Assembly (NCBI GenBank): GCA_036557185.1
Contig: DATBHZ010000080.1
Location: forward strand, 1 to 12,718
Direction: 5' to 3'
DNA length: 12,718 nt
Origin: DATBHZ01 sp036557185
GTDB lineage: Bacteria > Actinomycetota > Acidimicrobiia > IMCC26256 > JAENVU01
Positions within the stretch are counted from its first letter, which is position 1; every line of letters starts with the position of its first letter. The notes beneath the pieces were generated by a model that searched no databases, was not told where the DNA came from, and was given only the letters and a program-made list of their open reading frames with translations. A program made the position numbers and the translations under genes. Positions 6,566 through 12,718 of the stretch are shown piece by piece.

Positions 6566-7615
6566 TCAGGTCGTCGGCGGCGTGGGTTCGAGCGGGGCCG
6601 CCGCGCCGTGCTCGCGGTTGCGGTGACGGCGCGCGAAGAGCGCCGATGCCACGAGACCTGCCGGGAGCGGCAGCCAGTAGGAGAACAAGCGGTACAGCAA
6701 CGTCGTGAGGACCGCGAGGTCGCCCGGAAGGCCCGACAGCGCCAGCACGCCGGTGAGGCCCGCCTCGACGAAGCCCAGACCGCCGGGGGTGATCGGGATC
6801 ATCGCGAGTGCGGCCGCGGCGACATAGGCGAGCAGGACGAGCACCGGCTCGGGATGCCCCCCGACCGCGTACGCGCACGTCAGGAGCGCGAGAAAGTCGA
6901 ACACCTGGTTCCCGAATGCCGCCGGCAGCGCGCGCTTCCAATTCTCCTCCAGCGCCTCGCGCACGAAGTCCCGCGCCTCGAGCACCATCTCGGAGACTGA
7001 TCGCTGAGGCGGGTTGCGCCGCCGTACCAGACGAAGGACGCGGTCCACGAGCGCCCCAACGGCTCGCACGACACGGTCGGACACGAGCAAGACGACACCG
7101 CCCCCGAGCACGAACATGCCGAGGATGGCGGCGAGGATCGCGCCGCGCAGCAACTGGTGTTGCGGCACGACGATCCTGAGCATGATCGGTGGCAGGGCGA
7201 AGATGGGCAGCACGAGCAGCGTCGCGGTCGACAGGATGCCGACAGCCGTCAGCACCGTGGTGGTGCGAGCCGGCGCGAACCCCGCACGTGTGAGCATCTG
7301 GAACTGGGTCGTCCCGCCGGTGGCGGCCCCTCCGGGCAGGGCGCGGCTGAGGGCGTTGCCCGCCAGCTGTGAGCACCCGACGTCGAACCATCGATTCGTT
7401 CCGAGCGCGATGCGCGTGAGCTCCCAGATGCTCACGAACGCCAGTGACTCGAACACGAACACGGCCACGAACCAGAGCGGGTTGACGTCGCGGAGCTTCG
7501 GGAGATCACCGAACAGGGCGAGCAGGCCCGGCGCCACCAGGTACAGCGACAGCAGGAAGACCACGAGCAGCAGCGCTCGCCCGATGATCTGCCGACGGCG
7601 CGAATCAGCGCTCAT
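6566..7615 (-). CDS. UPF0104 / lysylphosphatidylglycerol-synthase-TM-like membrane protein
   Basis: The 349-residue polytopic membrane protein has about eight hydrophobic segments and the family's two marks: NALSRALPGGAATGG near 87-101 and ITPGGLGFVEAGLTG at 275-289. This domain is the flippase part of MprF and also exists alone in many bacteria, where it is linked to lipid or glycolipid translocation (family knowledge). There is no cytosolic lysyl-transferase domain, so lysyl-PG synthesis is not expected. A charged loop of about 40 residues (190-230) is likely cytosolic. The ATG abuts the stop of the DinB-like gene (TGAATG on this strand), so the two form an operon. The C-terminus is Pro-rich and polar. 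Substrate unknown. Confidence 0.88.
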   Translation of the reverse strand: MSADSRRRQIIGRALLLVVFLLSLYLVAPGLLALFGDLPKLRDVNPLWFVAVFVFESLAFVSIWELTRIALGTNRWFDVGCSQLAGNALSRALPGGAATGGTTQFQMLTRAGFAPARTTTVLTAVGILSTATLLVLPIFALPPIMLRIVVPQHQLLRGAILAAILGMFVLGGGVVLLVSDRVVRAVGALVDRVLRLVRRRNPPQRSVSEMVLEARDFVREALEENWKRALPAAFGNQVFDFLALLTCAYAVGGHPEPVLVLLAYVAAAALAMIPITPGGLGFVEAGLTGVLALSGLPGDLAVLTTLLYRLFSYWLPLPAGLVASALFARRHRNREHGAAAPLEPTPPTT

Positions 7616-8209
7616 TCATGTGCGCGGCAGCGCGCGGCGGCCCGACCCGGCGACGAGCAGCGGCCAGGGGTCGTCGGTCGACGCCGAAAGCTGGAAGAGC
7701 CGCTCCGCGGCTACCGCCATGGCCGCGACGGCGTCGTCGCTCGGGCGATACCGCCGACCGGTGCTGAGCAGCACATCGTCGTGGTGCATCGCCGTGTCCA
7801 TCAGCCCGAACATCACTTGGAGCGCGGCAGGAAGCGTCCCGAGCTGGTGCGGGATCGGCTCGTCCGGATCGTCGACAGCGTCGAGGAACGAAGTCGCCGA
7901 GTCGCCCAGCACCCTCGCGGGATCACCCCCGAAGTCGCGCACCGCACGTTGGTTCTCGACGTCCAGCTCATCCGCGGCGAACGGTGGAGCGAAGTCACCG
8001 GTACGTCCTCGCTGCAGCATCGCGTCGAAGCGGGTGAACGTGGCGGCGAGATGGGCCGTGACGTCGCGGACCGTCCATCCCTCGCAGGCCGAGGGCTGCC
8101 CGTCGAGCGCGCCACTTCCGACATCGGCGAGATAGGCGTCGACCTCGCGGCGCGTCAGTGCAACGCCGTCGGGCCAAGGGCCCGCGAGCTGCGGCGCGAT
8201 CTGCGACAT
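7616..8209 (-). CDS. Mycothiol-dependent maleylpyruvate-isomerase/DinB-like metalloenzyme
   Basis: The 197-residue cytosolic protein fits the MDMPI N-terminal / TIGR03083-type DinB fold, a four-helix bundle. CEGWTVRDVTAHL at 42-54 is the hallmark N-terminal segment with metal-ligand His53. The second cluster, MDTAMHHDD, gives Asp138 and His142 with the D-x3-H spacing of the family's usual E-x3-H. Metal binding is thus plausible with Asp in place of Glu. Relatives are thiol-dependent isomerases or S-transferases that use mycothiol; the substrate here is unknown. The start has no clear Shine-Dalgarno. It is the first gene of a two-gene operon with the UPF0104 membrane protein and is divergent from the GNAT gene. 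Confidence 0.85.
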   Translation of the reverse strand: MSQIAPQLAGPWPDGVALTRREVDAYLADVGSGALDGQPSACEGWTVRDVTAHLAATFTRFDAMLQRGRTGDFAPPFAADELDVENQRAVRDFGGDPARVLGDSATSFLDAVDDPDEPIPHQLGTLPAALQVMFGLMDTAMHHDDVLLSTGRRYRPSDDAVAAMAVAAERLFQLSASTDDPWPLLVAGSGRRALPRT

Positions 8210-8268
8210 ACGACGAGCTTGACCAGCGTGCCCAGACCGCGCAAACGAGGATCGGGCAGGCTGTGCAC

Positions 8269-8697
8269 GTGGAGATCCGATTGCTCGGGGTCGGCGACGA
8301 GCGTGTCGCGGAGGAGGCCTGCGGGCTCTACACGACCGGAGCCGTGGAACCGGCCGCCTTCCTCGACGCTCCGGGCACCGCGCTCTTCGCCGCGGTGGAC
8401 GGCGACGACGTGGTGGGCTGCGCGTACGGACACGAGCTCGTCCACCCGGACGGTGAACGCACGATGCTCCTCTACTCGCTCGACGTGGCCGAGCCGAGCC
8501 GCCGCCGGGGCATCGGAAGGCAGCTGGTCGACGCGTTCACCGCGCACGCCCGAGACCGGGGCTGCACCGAGGTCTGGGTGCTGACCGAGCACGAGAACGC
8601 CGCGGCGCTGGCGACCTATGCAGCAGCAGGCGGCACCCGGGACCCCGACGACTCGGTCATGTTCACCTGGCGACTCGCGCCGGGACGCCACTCCTAG
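8269..8697 (+). CDS. GNAT-family N-acetyltransferase (AAC(3)-I-like)
   Basis: The 142-residue protein is a single GNAT domain. The acetyl-CoA pyrophosphate loop is RRRGIG at 78-83, after strand LLYSLDVAE (67-75). The NAAALATYAAAG helix (110-121) is the usual motif B. The layout (HELVHPDGERTMLLYSLDV before the RRRGIG loop) recalls the AAC(3)-I aminoglycoside acetyltransferase group, but the acceptor may be any small amine. The GTG at 8269 is chosen because GGGCAGG lies eight bases upstream and the GNAT fold starts at once. A GTG at 8263 is the alternative. Starting at 8158 would overlap the opposite-strand gene and add an unstructured Arg-rich lead. The stop TAG forms a CTAG shared with the stop of the opposite gene. 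Confidence 0.85.
   Translation: MEIRLLGVGDERVAEEACGLYTTGAVEPAAFLDAPGTALFAAVDGDDVVGCAYGHELVHPDGERTMLLYSLDVAEPSRRRGIGRQLVDAFTAHARDRGCTEVWVLTEHENAAALATYAAAGGTRDPDDSVMFTWRLAPGRHS
8694..8697. other. CTAG palindrome serving as stop codon on both strands
   Basis: CTAG encodes TAG at 8695-8697 for the GNAT gene on the + strand and TAG at 8696-8694 for the two-TM gene on the - strand. The two convergent genes therefore overlap by four bases, and no separate terminator fits between them. Confidence 0.85.
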
Positions 8698-9200
8698 CTA
8701 CGGGATCGGCACATCGCTGTGTGCGCGGTCGCAACGTTGGAGTGCGTGCGGTTGGGCGCCACAACCTCGAGCTGAGCGCTCCAGCTCGCGCCGAGGTTGT
8801 GGGCGGGCGGTTGGTAGAAGCCCGTGACGCGATACGTCCCCGACCGCGGGACGTGCAGCGACCGGATGGCTCCGCGTTTCCCGCTCGCAACGAGGCGATA
8901 GCGGATGGTGCCCGACCCACCCGAGACGCGAAAGTCGCCCGTGTAGCGCTGAGGCAACCGGCAATCCACGGGCAGCCAGTCGTTCCAGGCGACGCGTGCC
9001 TCGGCCACGTGCAGGGAATCGCCGGCGGTCAATGTGACACCGGCCACAATGAGCGCAACACCCAGTGCGCCGGCCGCAAGCAGCCGAGCGCTCGAGTCGT
9101 ACCAGCGCCTGATCCGACCGCGTGATCGAAGCAGGGCGCACACCGCCGCCGCCGCAGCCACGGCGACTCCGATGATCGTGAGCGGGTTGACGAAGTTCAC
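8694..9200 (-). CDS. Two-TM membrane protein with an exported beta-rich domain, unknown function
   Basis: This 168-residue protein is not recognised. It has a first hydrophobic segment (about 7-24, NPLTIIGVAVAAAAAVCALL), an Arg-rich cytosolic loop (25-35), a second hydrophobic segment (about 40-58) and then an exported domain of about 110 residues with alternating strands (GTIRYRLVASG, GTYRVTGFYQ). Two Cys, 80 and 164, bracket the exported domain and could form a disulfide. The GTG start at 9200 has no visible Shine-Dalgarno, so the start is uncertain, but it precedes TM1 closely. It is transcribed away from the lysyl-oxidase-like gene and shares its upstream region. A role as partner or anchor of that protein is possible but is not shown by sequence. 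Its stop codon overlaps that of the GNAT gene. Confidence 0.7.
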   Translation of the reverse strand: MNFVNPLTIIGVAVAAAAAVCALLRSRGRIRRWYDSSARLLAAGALGVALIVAGVTLTAGDSLHVAEARVAWNDWLPVDCRLPQRYTGDFRVSGGSGTIRYRLVASGKRGAIRSLHVPRSGTYRVTGFYQPPAHNLGASWSAQLEVVAPNRTHSNVATAHTAMCRSRS

Positions 9201-9211
9201 GGGAGGGAGAA

Positions 9212-9241
9212 CGCCAGTTGGGCCGGCCGGCCCGCCTGGCG
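9212..9241. promoter_or_regulatory. 30-bp imperfect dyad in the divergent intergenic region
   Basis: C-GCCAG (9212-9217) pairs with CTGGC-G (9236-9241), and GGGCC (9220-9224) pairs with GGCCC (9229-9233) around a GGCC loop, with one mismatch and one wobble between the two blocks. It lies 12 bases upstream of the two-TM gene start and just before the candidate -10 of the lysyl-oxidase-like gene. It could be an operator or a hairpin in the two-TM leader. No T-tract follows it on either strand, so an intrinsic terminator is unlikely. Confidence 0.45.
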
Positions 9242-9258
9242 CCGAGGAGCGCCGCCGG

Positions 9259-9264
9259 TAGGAT
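9259..9264 (+). promoter_or_regulatory. Candidate -10 box (TAGGAT) for the lysyl-oxidase-like gene
   Basis: TAGGAT fits the TANNNT actinobacterial -10. Transcription would start near 9271, leaving a leader of about 76 bases. The -35 position falls on the right arm of the dyad at 9212-9241 and has no TTGACA-like sequence, so activity may depend on another sigma factor or an activator. Confidence 0.3.
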
Positions 9265-9333
9265 GTGGCCCGCTCACGGAGATTGAGGCTGGGCGTCCGA
9301 GGGCGGGCTCACAGGCAGGGTGCTGTCGAACCA

Positions 9334-9339
9334 AAGGGG
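9334..9339 (+). promoter_or_regulatory. Ribosome binding site AAGGGG
   Basis: AAGGGG lies seven bases before the GTG at 9347. It selects this GTG, which is followed by a well-formed signal peptide. Confidence 0.6.
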
Positions 9340-9346
9340 TGGTCAC

Positions 9347-12300
9347 GTGGGGCAGTCTGGCAGTCCTCGGCGCGTGCGCGTCCGCGTCAGGGCCGTGCGC
9401 GTAGGCGCTGCATCCCTGCTCGCCATCGCGCTGTCCCTACCCGCTGCCGCTTTGTTGCCGCGGGCCGCCTCTGCGGCCGACATCGCGTATCCCGACCTCA
9501 TCTCGGTCATCCCCACGGGTGATCTCGGCATCTCGCACCCGACGCCGTCGACGAAAGAGTTCGACTACACCCACCTCGTGTACAACGCCGGGCTGGGTCC
9601 GCTCGAGGTGCAGCCGACCAACTACGACCCGAGCACGAACCTCGCGACCGGTGTCCAGAACCTGTACTCGTACGACGCGAACGGCAAGCCCACGCTCGCC
9701 CAGACCCATACAGCGCAGGACACGTTCTTCTTCCACATCGCACACGAGCACTATCACTTCCCGCTCGCTCTGTTCGGCCTCTACAGCGTGAAGCCCGACG
9801 GGTCGCTCGGCGACCCGGTCGCGGTGAGCCCGAAGGTCGGCTTCTGTCTCGGTGACGATTCCCACGTCGACAGCTCGCTGCCGCACTCGCCGACCGCGCG
9901 CGGGTACGACGGCGGCACCTGCCCGAACCCACAGGCAGTGCGCGGGATCTCGTCCGGCTGGGGCGACCGCTACGACCGCGCGGATCCCGGTCAGGCGATC
10001 GACATCACGGGAGTCCCCGACGGGACGTACTGGTTCCACAGCGTGGTCGACCCCGACAGCAACTTCCTCGAGTCCGACAAGGCGAACAACACGACCGACG
10101 TCAAGGTCCAGATCTCGGGCGACACCGTGACACCCATCAGCCCGTTGGTGTCCCAGGGCGCGTTCGTGTTCGACCAATCCTTCGTCGTGACCGGCAACGG
10201 CGCCGTCTCGACCCCGACCTTCAGCACCTCGGGCGTCAACGAGACGCTCCTTGCATTCGTCGGCGCGGACCCCAACGGCAACGGCCCCAACAGCGCGACG
10301 GTTTCCGGCGGTGGCCTCAACTGGACGCTGGTGAAGCGCGCGAATTCACAACCGGGCACCGCAGAGGTCTGGACCGCGAGCGCGCCGGTGCCGTTGAACA
10401 ACGTGAAGGTCACGTCGTCACTGGCAGGAGCGGCAGACCAGTCGCTGACCGTGTACGCGATCAAGGGTGCGGCCGGCGTGGGGGCGTCGGCAGGAGCAGG
10501 TGCTGCCACGGGGTCGCCGACCGTCGGCCTCACGACCACCGCGGCGGGATCCTGGCCGATGGCGGTCGCGAACGACCCCGACACCTACGACCCGCACATC
10601 CCCGCAACCGGATTCACCACCGCGAGCCAGTGGCTCGACGAGTCGAAGAACTCGTCGTTCTGGCACGAGGCCACGAACAACCCGACCCCGAACGCCGGGA
10701 CACCCGTGACCTTCGCCGACTCCTTCCCGAACCACGACGACTGGAACATGGCCGCGGTCGAGCTCATCCCGTCGACCAGCAACGACGTCACGCCTCCGGT
10801 GATCTCCAACCCGACGGTCACGGGCCTGGGGCCGGATCGCGCCACCGTCAACTGGACGACCGACGAGCCGGCCACGTCACGGGTCGAGTACGGGCCCACG
10901 CCCGGCATGGGTCAGTCGACGCCGGCTGACCCCACGTTGGTGACCTCGCACAGCCAGACCATCACCGGGCTCAGTGCCAACACCCAGTACACGTATCAGA
11001 TCGACAGCTCCGACTCGGCGGGCAACGCCGCGACGCTTCCCGACCTCACGTTCACGACGTCTCCACCGCGTACGACTCCACCCGCGTTCTCGAACGTGCA
11101 CCTGTCGGATCTCGAGCCCGATCAGGCGACCTTCGCATGGACGACGGACGAGCCTTCGAACAGCCAGGTCGAGTACGGGGTCACATCAGGCTATGGTGTG
11201 TCAAGCCCTCTTGACGCCAATCAGGTCTTCACGCACTTCGAGACGGTGACCGGGCTGACGCCGTCGACCGTGTACCACTACAGAGCTCACGGCACGGATC
11301 CGTTCGGCAACGCAGGGGCCTCGACGGACCAGACGTTCCAGACGCCGGCCATCCCACCGTTGATCTCGGTCGATACCACGGCCTTCAAGGACGGCAAGGG
11401 GCCTCAGACCACGCCCGCGTTCTCGACGGGAGCGAACGAGCTCCTCGTGGCCTTCGTCGGATCCGACGGCCCGTCGAGCGGCGGCCAGACCACGACGGTG
11501 AGCGGCGCGGGCCTCACGTGGTCGCTCGCGGAGCGCGCGAACAGCCAGTTCGGAACGGCCGACGTCTGGAGCGCGTTCACGTCGAGCGCGCTGAGCAACG
11601 TCACCGTCAGCTCCACGCAGGGTCACGGCCCACTCGGACAGTCCTTGACCGTGGTGGCGTTCAAGAACGCGACGAGTGTGGGAGCCGTGGTGGCAGCAGG
11701 CTCCCTGGCAGGAGCTCCGACTGCGCAACTCAGCACGACCGGGCCCAGCTCGCTGCTGTACGGCGTCGGGAACGACTGGGACCGCGCCGTCGCTCGCGCG
11801 GTCGGGGCCGGTCAGACGATGGTGCACCAGTTCGTCGACACGAGCACGGGGGACACCTACTGGACGCAGGCGCTCAACGCCAACACCGGCCCGGTCGACT
11901 CGCGCGTCACGCTCAACGACACTGCCCCGACGAACGATCGATGGAACTTCGGAGCCGTCGAGATCCGTCGTCCGATCAGCGTCCCACCGCCGGCGCCGAC
12001 GGCGCCCGCGATCTCCGGGGTCACCGTCGGAGGCTCGACCGCGACGAGCGCAACGATCAACTGGACCACTGACCAGCCCGCGACGACACAGGTGCTCTAC
12101 GGCACGACCCCGGCGTACGGGTCGTCGACGGTGCTCGCTCCGCTCGGCGTCACGAGCCACTCCCAGGTCGTCTCCGGTTTGAGCCCGGCAACCACGTATC
12201 ACTTCGCCGTCCAGAGCTCGAACGGTGCCGGGACGACGACGTCGGGGGATGCATCCTTCACCACGCCCGCGGGCGGAGGCGGGATGACGGATCAGATGAT

Positions 12301-12718
12301 CTCGTTCCCGCAGCCAGGCGGGGTGTCGTTGGGGCAGTCGCCGGTGACCGTGAGCGCGACGGCGTCGTCCGGCTTGCCGGTCACGTTCTCGTCGCTGACG
12401 ACGAGCGTGTGCACGGCATCGGGGACCTCGGGCTCGGTGACATTGCTCGCCACCGGGACGTGCACCTTGCAGGCGGACCAGGCCGGGAACGCCACGTTCA
12501 ACCCCGCTCCGTCCGTGCAGCGTTCGTTCGTCGTGTCGAAGACCGATCAAACGATCTCGTTCCCGCAGCCAGGCGGGGTGTCGTTGGGGCAGTCGCCGGT
12601 GACCGTGAGCGCGACGGCATCCTCGGGTTTGCCGGTCACGTTCTCGTCGCTGACGACGAGTGTCTGCACGACATCGGGGACCTCCGGTTCGGTGACATTG
12701 CTCACTACCGGGACGTGC
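9347..12718 (+). CDS. Secreted lysyl-oxidase-like protein with FN3 and Ig-like repeats (3' partial)
   Basis: The frame is open from GTG 9347 to the window edge (1124 codons, no stop). Residues 1-43 are a signal peptide: Arg-rich start, hydrophobic core ASLLAIALSLPAAALL, cleavage after ASA. Residues 44-260 are a lysyl-oxidase-like domain. It has copper motif H130-x2-H133-x-H135-x-H137, Lys163 in PKVGFCL, Tyr209 in GDRYDR, and the LOX landmarks QAIDIT and ESDKANN. Residues 266-476 and 672-876 are two copies of a beta-rich module (A1, A2; shared RANSQ.GTA.VW and QSLTV). Residues 481-574, 575-671 and 879-975 are FN3/purple-acid-phosphatase-N-like domains (NWTTD.PA, VEYG, SHSQ...GL...T.Y). From residue 981 come 85-residue Ig-like repeats with two Cys each. 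In animal LOX the Lys and Tyr form the quinone cofactor that oxidises amines to aldehydes. Both are kept here, so an extracellular amine oxidase or cross-linker is inferred. How it is anchored is not visible, because the C-terminus is missing. Confidence 0.9.
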   Translation, partial: MGQSGSPRRVRVRVRAVRVGAASLLAIALSLPAAALLPRAASAADIAYPDLISVIPTGDLGISHPTPSTKEFDYTHLVYNAGLGPLEVQPTNYDPSTNLATGVQNLYSYDANGKPTLAQTHTAQDTFFFHIAHEHYHFPLALFGLYSVKPDGSLGDPVAVSPKVGFCLGDDSHVDSSLPHSPTARGYDGGTCPNPQAVRGISSGWGDRYDRADPGQAIDITGVPDGTYWFHSVVDPDSNFLESDKANNTTDVKVQISGDTVTPISPLVSQGAFVFDQSFVVTGNGAVSTPTFSTSGVNETLLAFVGADPNGNGPNSATVSGGGLNWTLVKRANSQPGTAEVWTASAPVPLNNVKVTSSLAGAADQSLTVYAIKGAAGVGASAGAGAATGSPTVGLTTTAAGSWPMAVANDPDTYDPHIPATGFTTASQWLDESKNSSFWHEATNNPTPNAGTPVTFADSFPNHDDWNMAAVELIPSTSNDVTPPVISNPTVTGLGPDRATVNWTTDEPATSRVEYGPTPGMGQSTPADPTLVTSHSQTITGLSANTQYTYQIDSSDSAGNAATLPDLTFTTSPPRTTPPAFSNVHLSDLEPDQATFAWTTDEPSNSQVEYGVTSGYGVSSPLDANQVFTHFETVTGLTPSTVYHYRAHGTDPFGNAGASTDQTFQTPAIPPLISVDTTAFKDGKGPQTTPAFSTGANELLVAFVGSDGPSSGGQTTTVSGAGLTWSLAERANSQFGTADVWSAFTSSALSNVTVSSTQGHGPLGQSLTVVAFKNATSVGAVVAAGSLAGAPTAQLSTTGPSSLLYGVGNDWDRAVARAVGAGQTMVHQFVDTSTGDTYWTQALNANTGPVDSRVTLNDTAPTNDRWNFGAVEIRRPISVPPPAPTAPAISGVTVGGSTATSATINWTTDQPATTQVLYGTTPAYGSSTVLAPLGVTSHSQVVSGLSPATTYHFAVQSSNGAGTTTSGDASFTTPAGGGGMTDQMISFPQPGGVSLGQSPVTVSATASSGLPVTFSSLTTSVCTASGTSGSVTLLATGTCTLQADQAGNATFNPAPSVQRSFVVSKTDQTISFPQPGGVSLGQSPVTVSATASSGLPVTFSSLTTSVCTTSGTSGSVTLLTTGTC
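9476..10126 (+). other. Lysyl oxidase-like catalytic domain
   Basis: This is residues 44-260 of the large secreted protein. HIAHEHYH matches the animal LOX pattern HSCHQHYH with identical spacing of the four His, the last three being the copper ligands. PKVGFCLGDD matches HKASFCLEDT (LTQ lysine), and GWGDRYDRADPGQAIDIT matches GCYDTYNADIDCQWIDIT (LTQ tyrosine). DPDSNFLESDKANN matches the NP...V.ESD..NN end of the family. Only two Cys (167, 192) are present, against the many disulfides of the animal enzymes. Animal sequences are quoted from memory. Confidence 0.88.
10142..10774 (+). other. Beta-rich module A1 (first copy)
   Basis: Residues 266-476 contain TPTFSTSGVNETLLAFVGAD, VSGGGLNWTLVKRANSQPGT, DQSLTVYAIKGA and, near the end, WNMAAVELIP. 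The same landmarks recur in order in the second copy at 11360-11974, so the two are a duplication. It has no Cys. I do not know an established name for the module; similar segments accompany FN3 domains in other large actinobacterial surface proteins (from memory). Confidence 0.7.
11360..11974 (+). other. Beta-rich module A2 (second copy)
   Basis: Residues 672-876 repeat A1: TPAFSTGANELLVAFVGSD, VSGAGLTWSLAERANSQFGT, GQSLTVVAFKNA and WNFGAVEIRRP. Identity is clear at the motif level but low between motifs, so the duplication is old. The segment YGVGNDWDRAVARAVG, well formed here, is degenerate in A1. Confidence 0.7.
12287..12718 (+). repeat. Tandem 255-bp repeats coding Ig-like domains (array cut by window edge)
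   Basis: Unit one is 12287-12541. Unit two starts at 12542 and is cut at 12718. The period of 255 bases equals 85 codons. Over 12301-12463 against 12556-12718 I count 11 differences in 163 bases; the first 60-odd bases are identical. Most changes are synonymous, and only two codons change the residue (both Ala to Thr). Each unit carries two Cys (SVCT and TGTC) that may form an intradomain disulfide. The fold is inferred from the ISFPQPGG...TVSATASSGLPVTFSS pattern typical of bacterial Ig-like repeats. Confidence 0.85.

Noticed and set aside
6102..7391. A 429-codon open frame on the - strand spanning the PAP2 and UPF0104 genes
   Set aside because: It crosses two well-supported genes, is Arg/Ala-rich and has no motif or membrane pattern.
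8158..8268. Earlier start of the GNAT gene
   Set aside because: It would overlap the opposite-strand DinB-like gene and add a charged, unstructured lead without a Shine-Dalgarno; GTG 8269 fits the domain and has a binding site.
9212..9241. Dyad as an intrinsic terminator
   Set aside because: It lies between divergent starts, not after a gene, and has no T-tract on either side.
11201..12550. A 449-codon open frame on the - strand
   Set aside because: It is antisense to the secreted repeat protein. Its translation is Arg/Gly-rich without domains, and it is explained by GC-rich codon bias.
12287..12718. CRISPR or mobile-element repeats
   Set aside because: The repeats are in frame, 85 codons long, without spacers, and code for a protein domain.

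Overview
The window looks like a chromosomal segment of a GC-rich actinobacterium. The base composition is strongly G/C, codons end overwhelmingly in G or C, GTG starts are used, and genes are packed with overlapping or abutting stop and start codons. Two genes appear to be transcribed without a leader from TANNNT boxes, and there is a mycothiol-type DinB protein. The gene mix (crotonase, an actinobacterial citrate synthase type, PAP2, UPF0104) would fit a free-living soil or aquatic lineage such as Acidimicrobiia, but the lineage is an inference. No RNA gene, transposon, CRISPR array or phage gene was seen, and no stretch above 300 bases lacks a gene.

Layout. (1) 65-2084, + strand: a tightly coupled three-gene operon with a HAD-like hydrolase, a histidine phosphatase and a crotonase-fold enzyme. 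(2) 2085-2222: a leader with five CCCGGG copies and a strong Shine-Dalgarno, ahead of (3) 2223-3773: a citrate synthase fused to an N-terminal CBS pair, which suggests a nucleotide-sensing citrate or methylcitrate synthase. (4) 3795-4202, - strand: a small conserved-looking protein of unknown function, divergent over only 18 bp from (5) a 14-TM DHA2-type drug exporter (4221-5699), whose stop abuts a PAP2 lipid phosphatase (5700-6563). (6) 8209-6566, - strand: a two-gene operon of a mycothiol/DinB-like metalloenzyme and a UPF0104 (lysyl-PG-synthase-TM-like) membrane protein. (7) 8269-8697: a GNAT acetyltransferase, convergent with (8) a two-TM protein with an exported domain (9200-8694).

The most striking gene starts at 9347 and runs off the right edge with at least 1124 codons. 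It encodes a secreted multidomain protein. Its first module after the signal peptide is a lysyl-oxidase-like domain. It keeps the H-x-x-H-x-H-x-H copper motif and both the Lys and the Tyr that form the lysine-tyrosylquinone cofactor in animal LOX. Behind it come two copies of a ~200-residue beta-rich module, three fibronectin-III/PAP-N-like domains, and a tandem array of 85-residue Ig-like repeats that continues past the window. It reads as an exported, possibly matrix-anchored amine oxidase or cross-linking enzyme. The divergent two-TM gene shares a 146-bp intergenic region with it; that region holds a strong 30-bp dyad and a possible -10 box.
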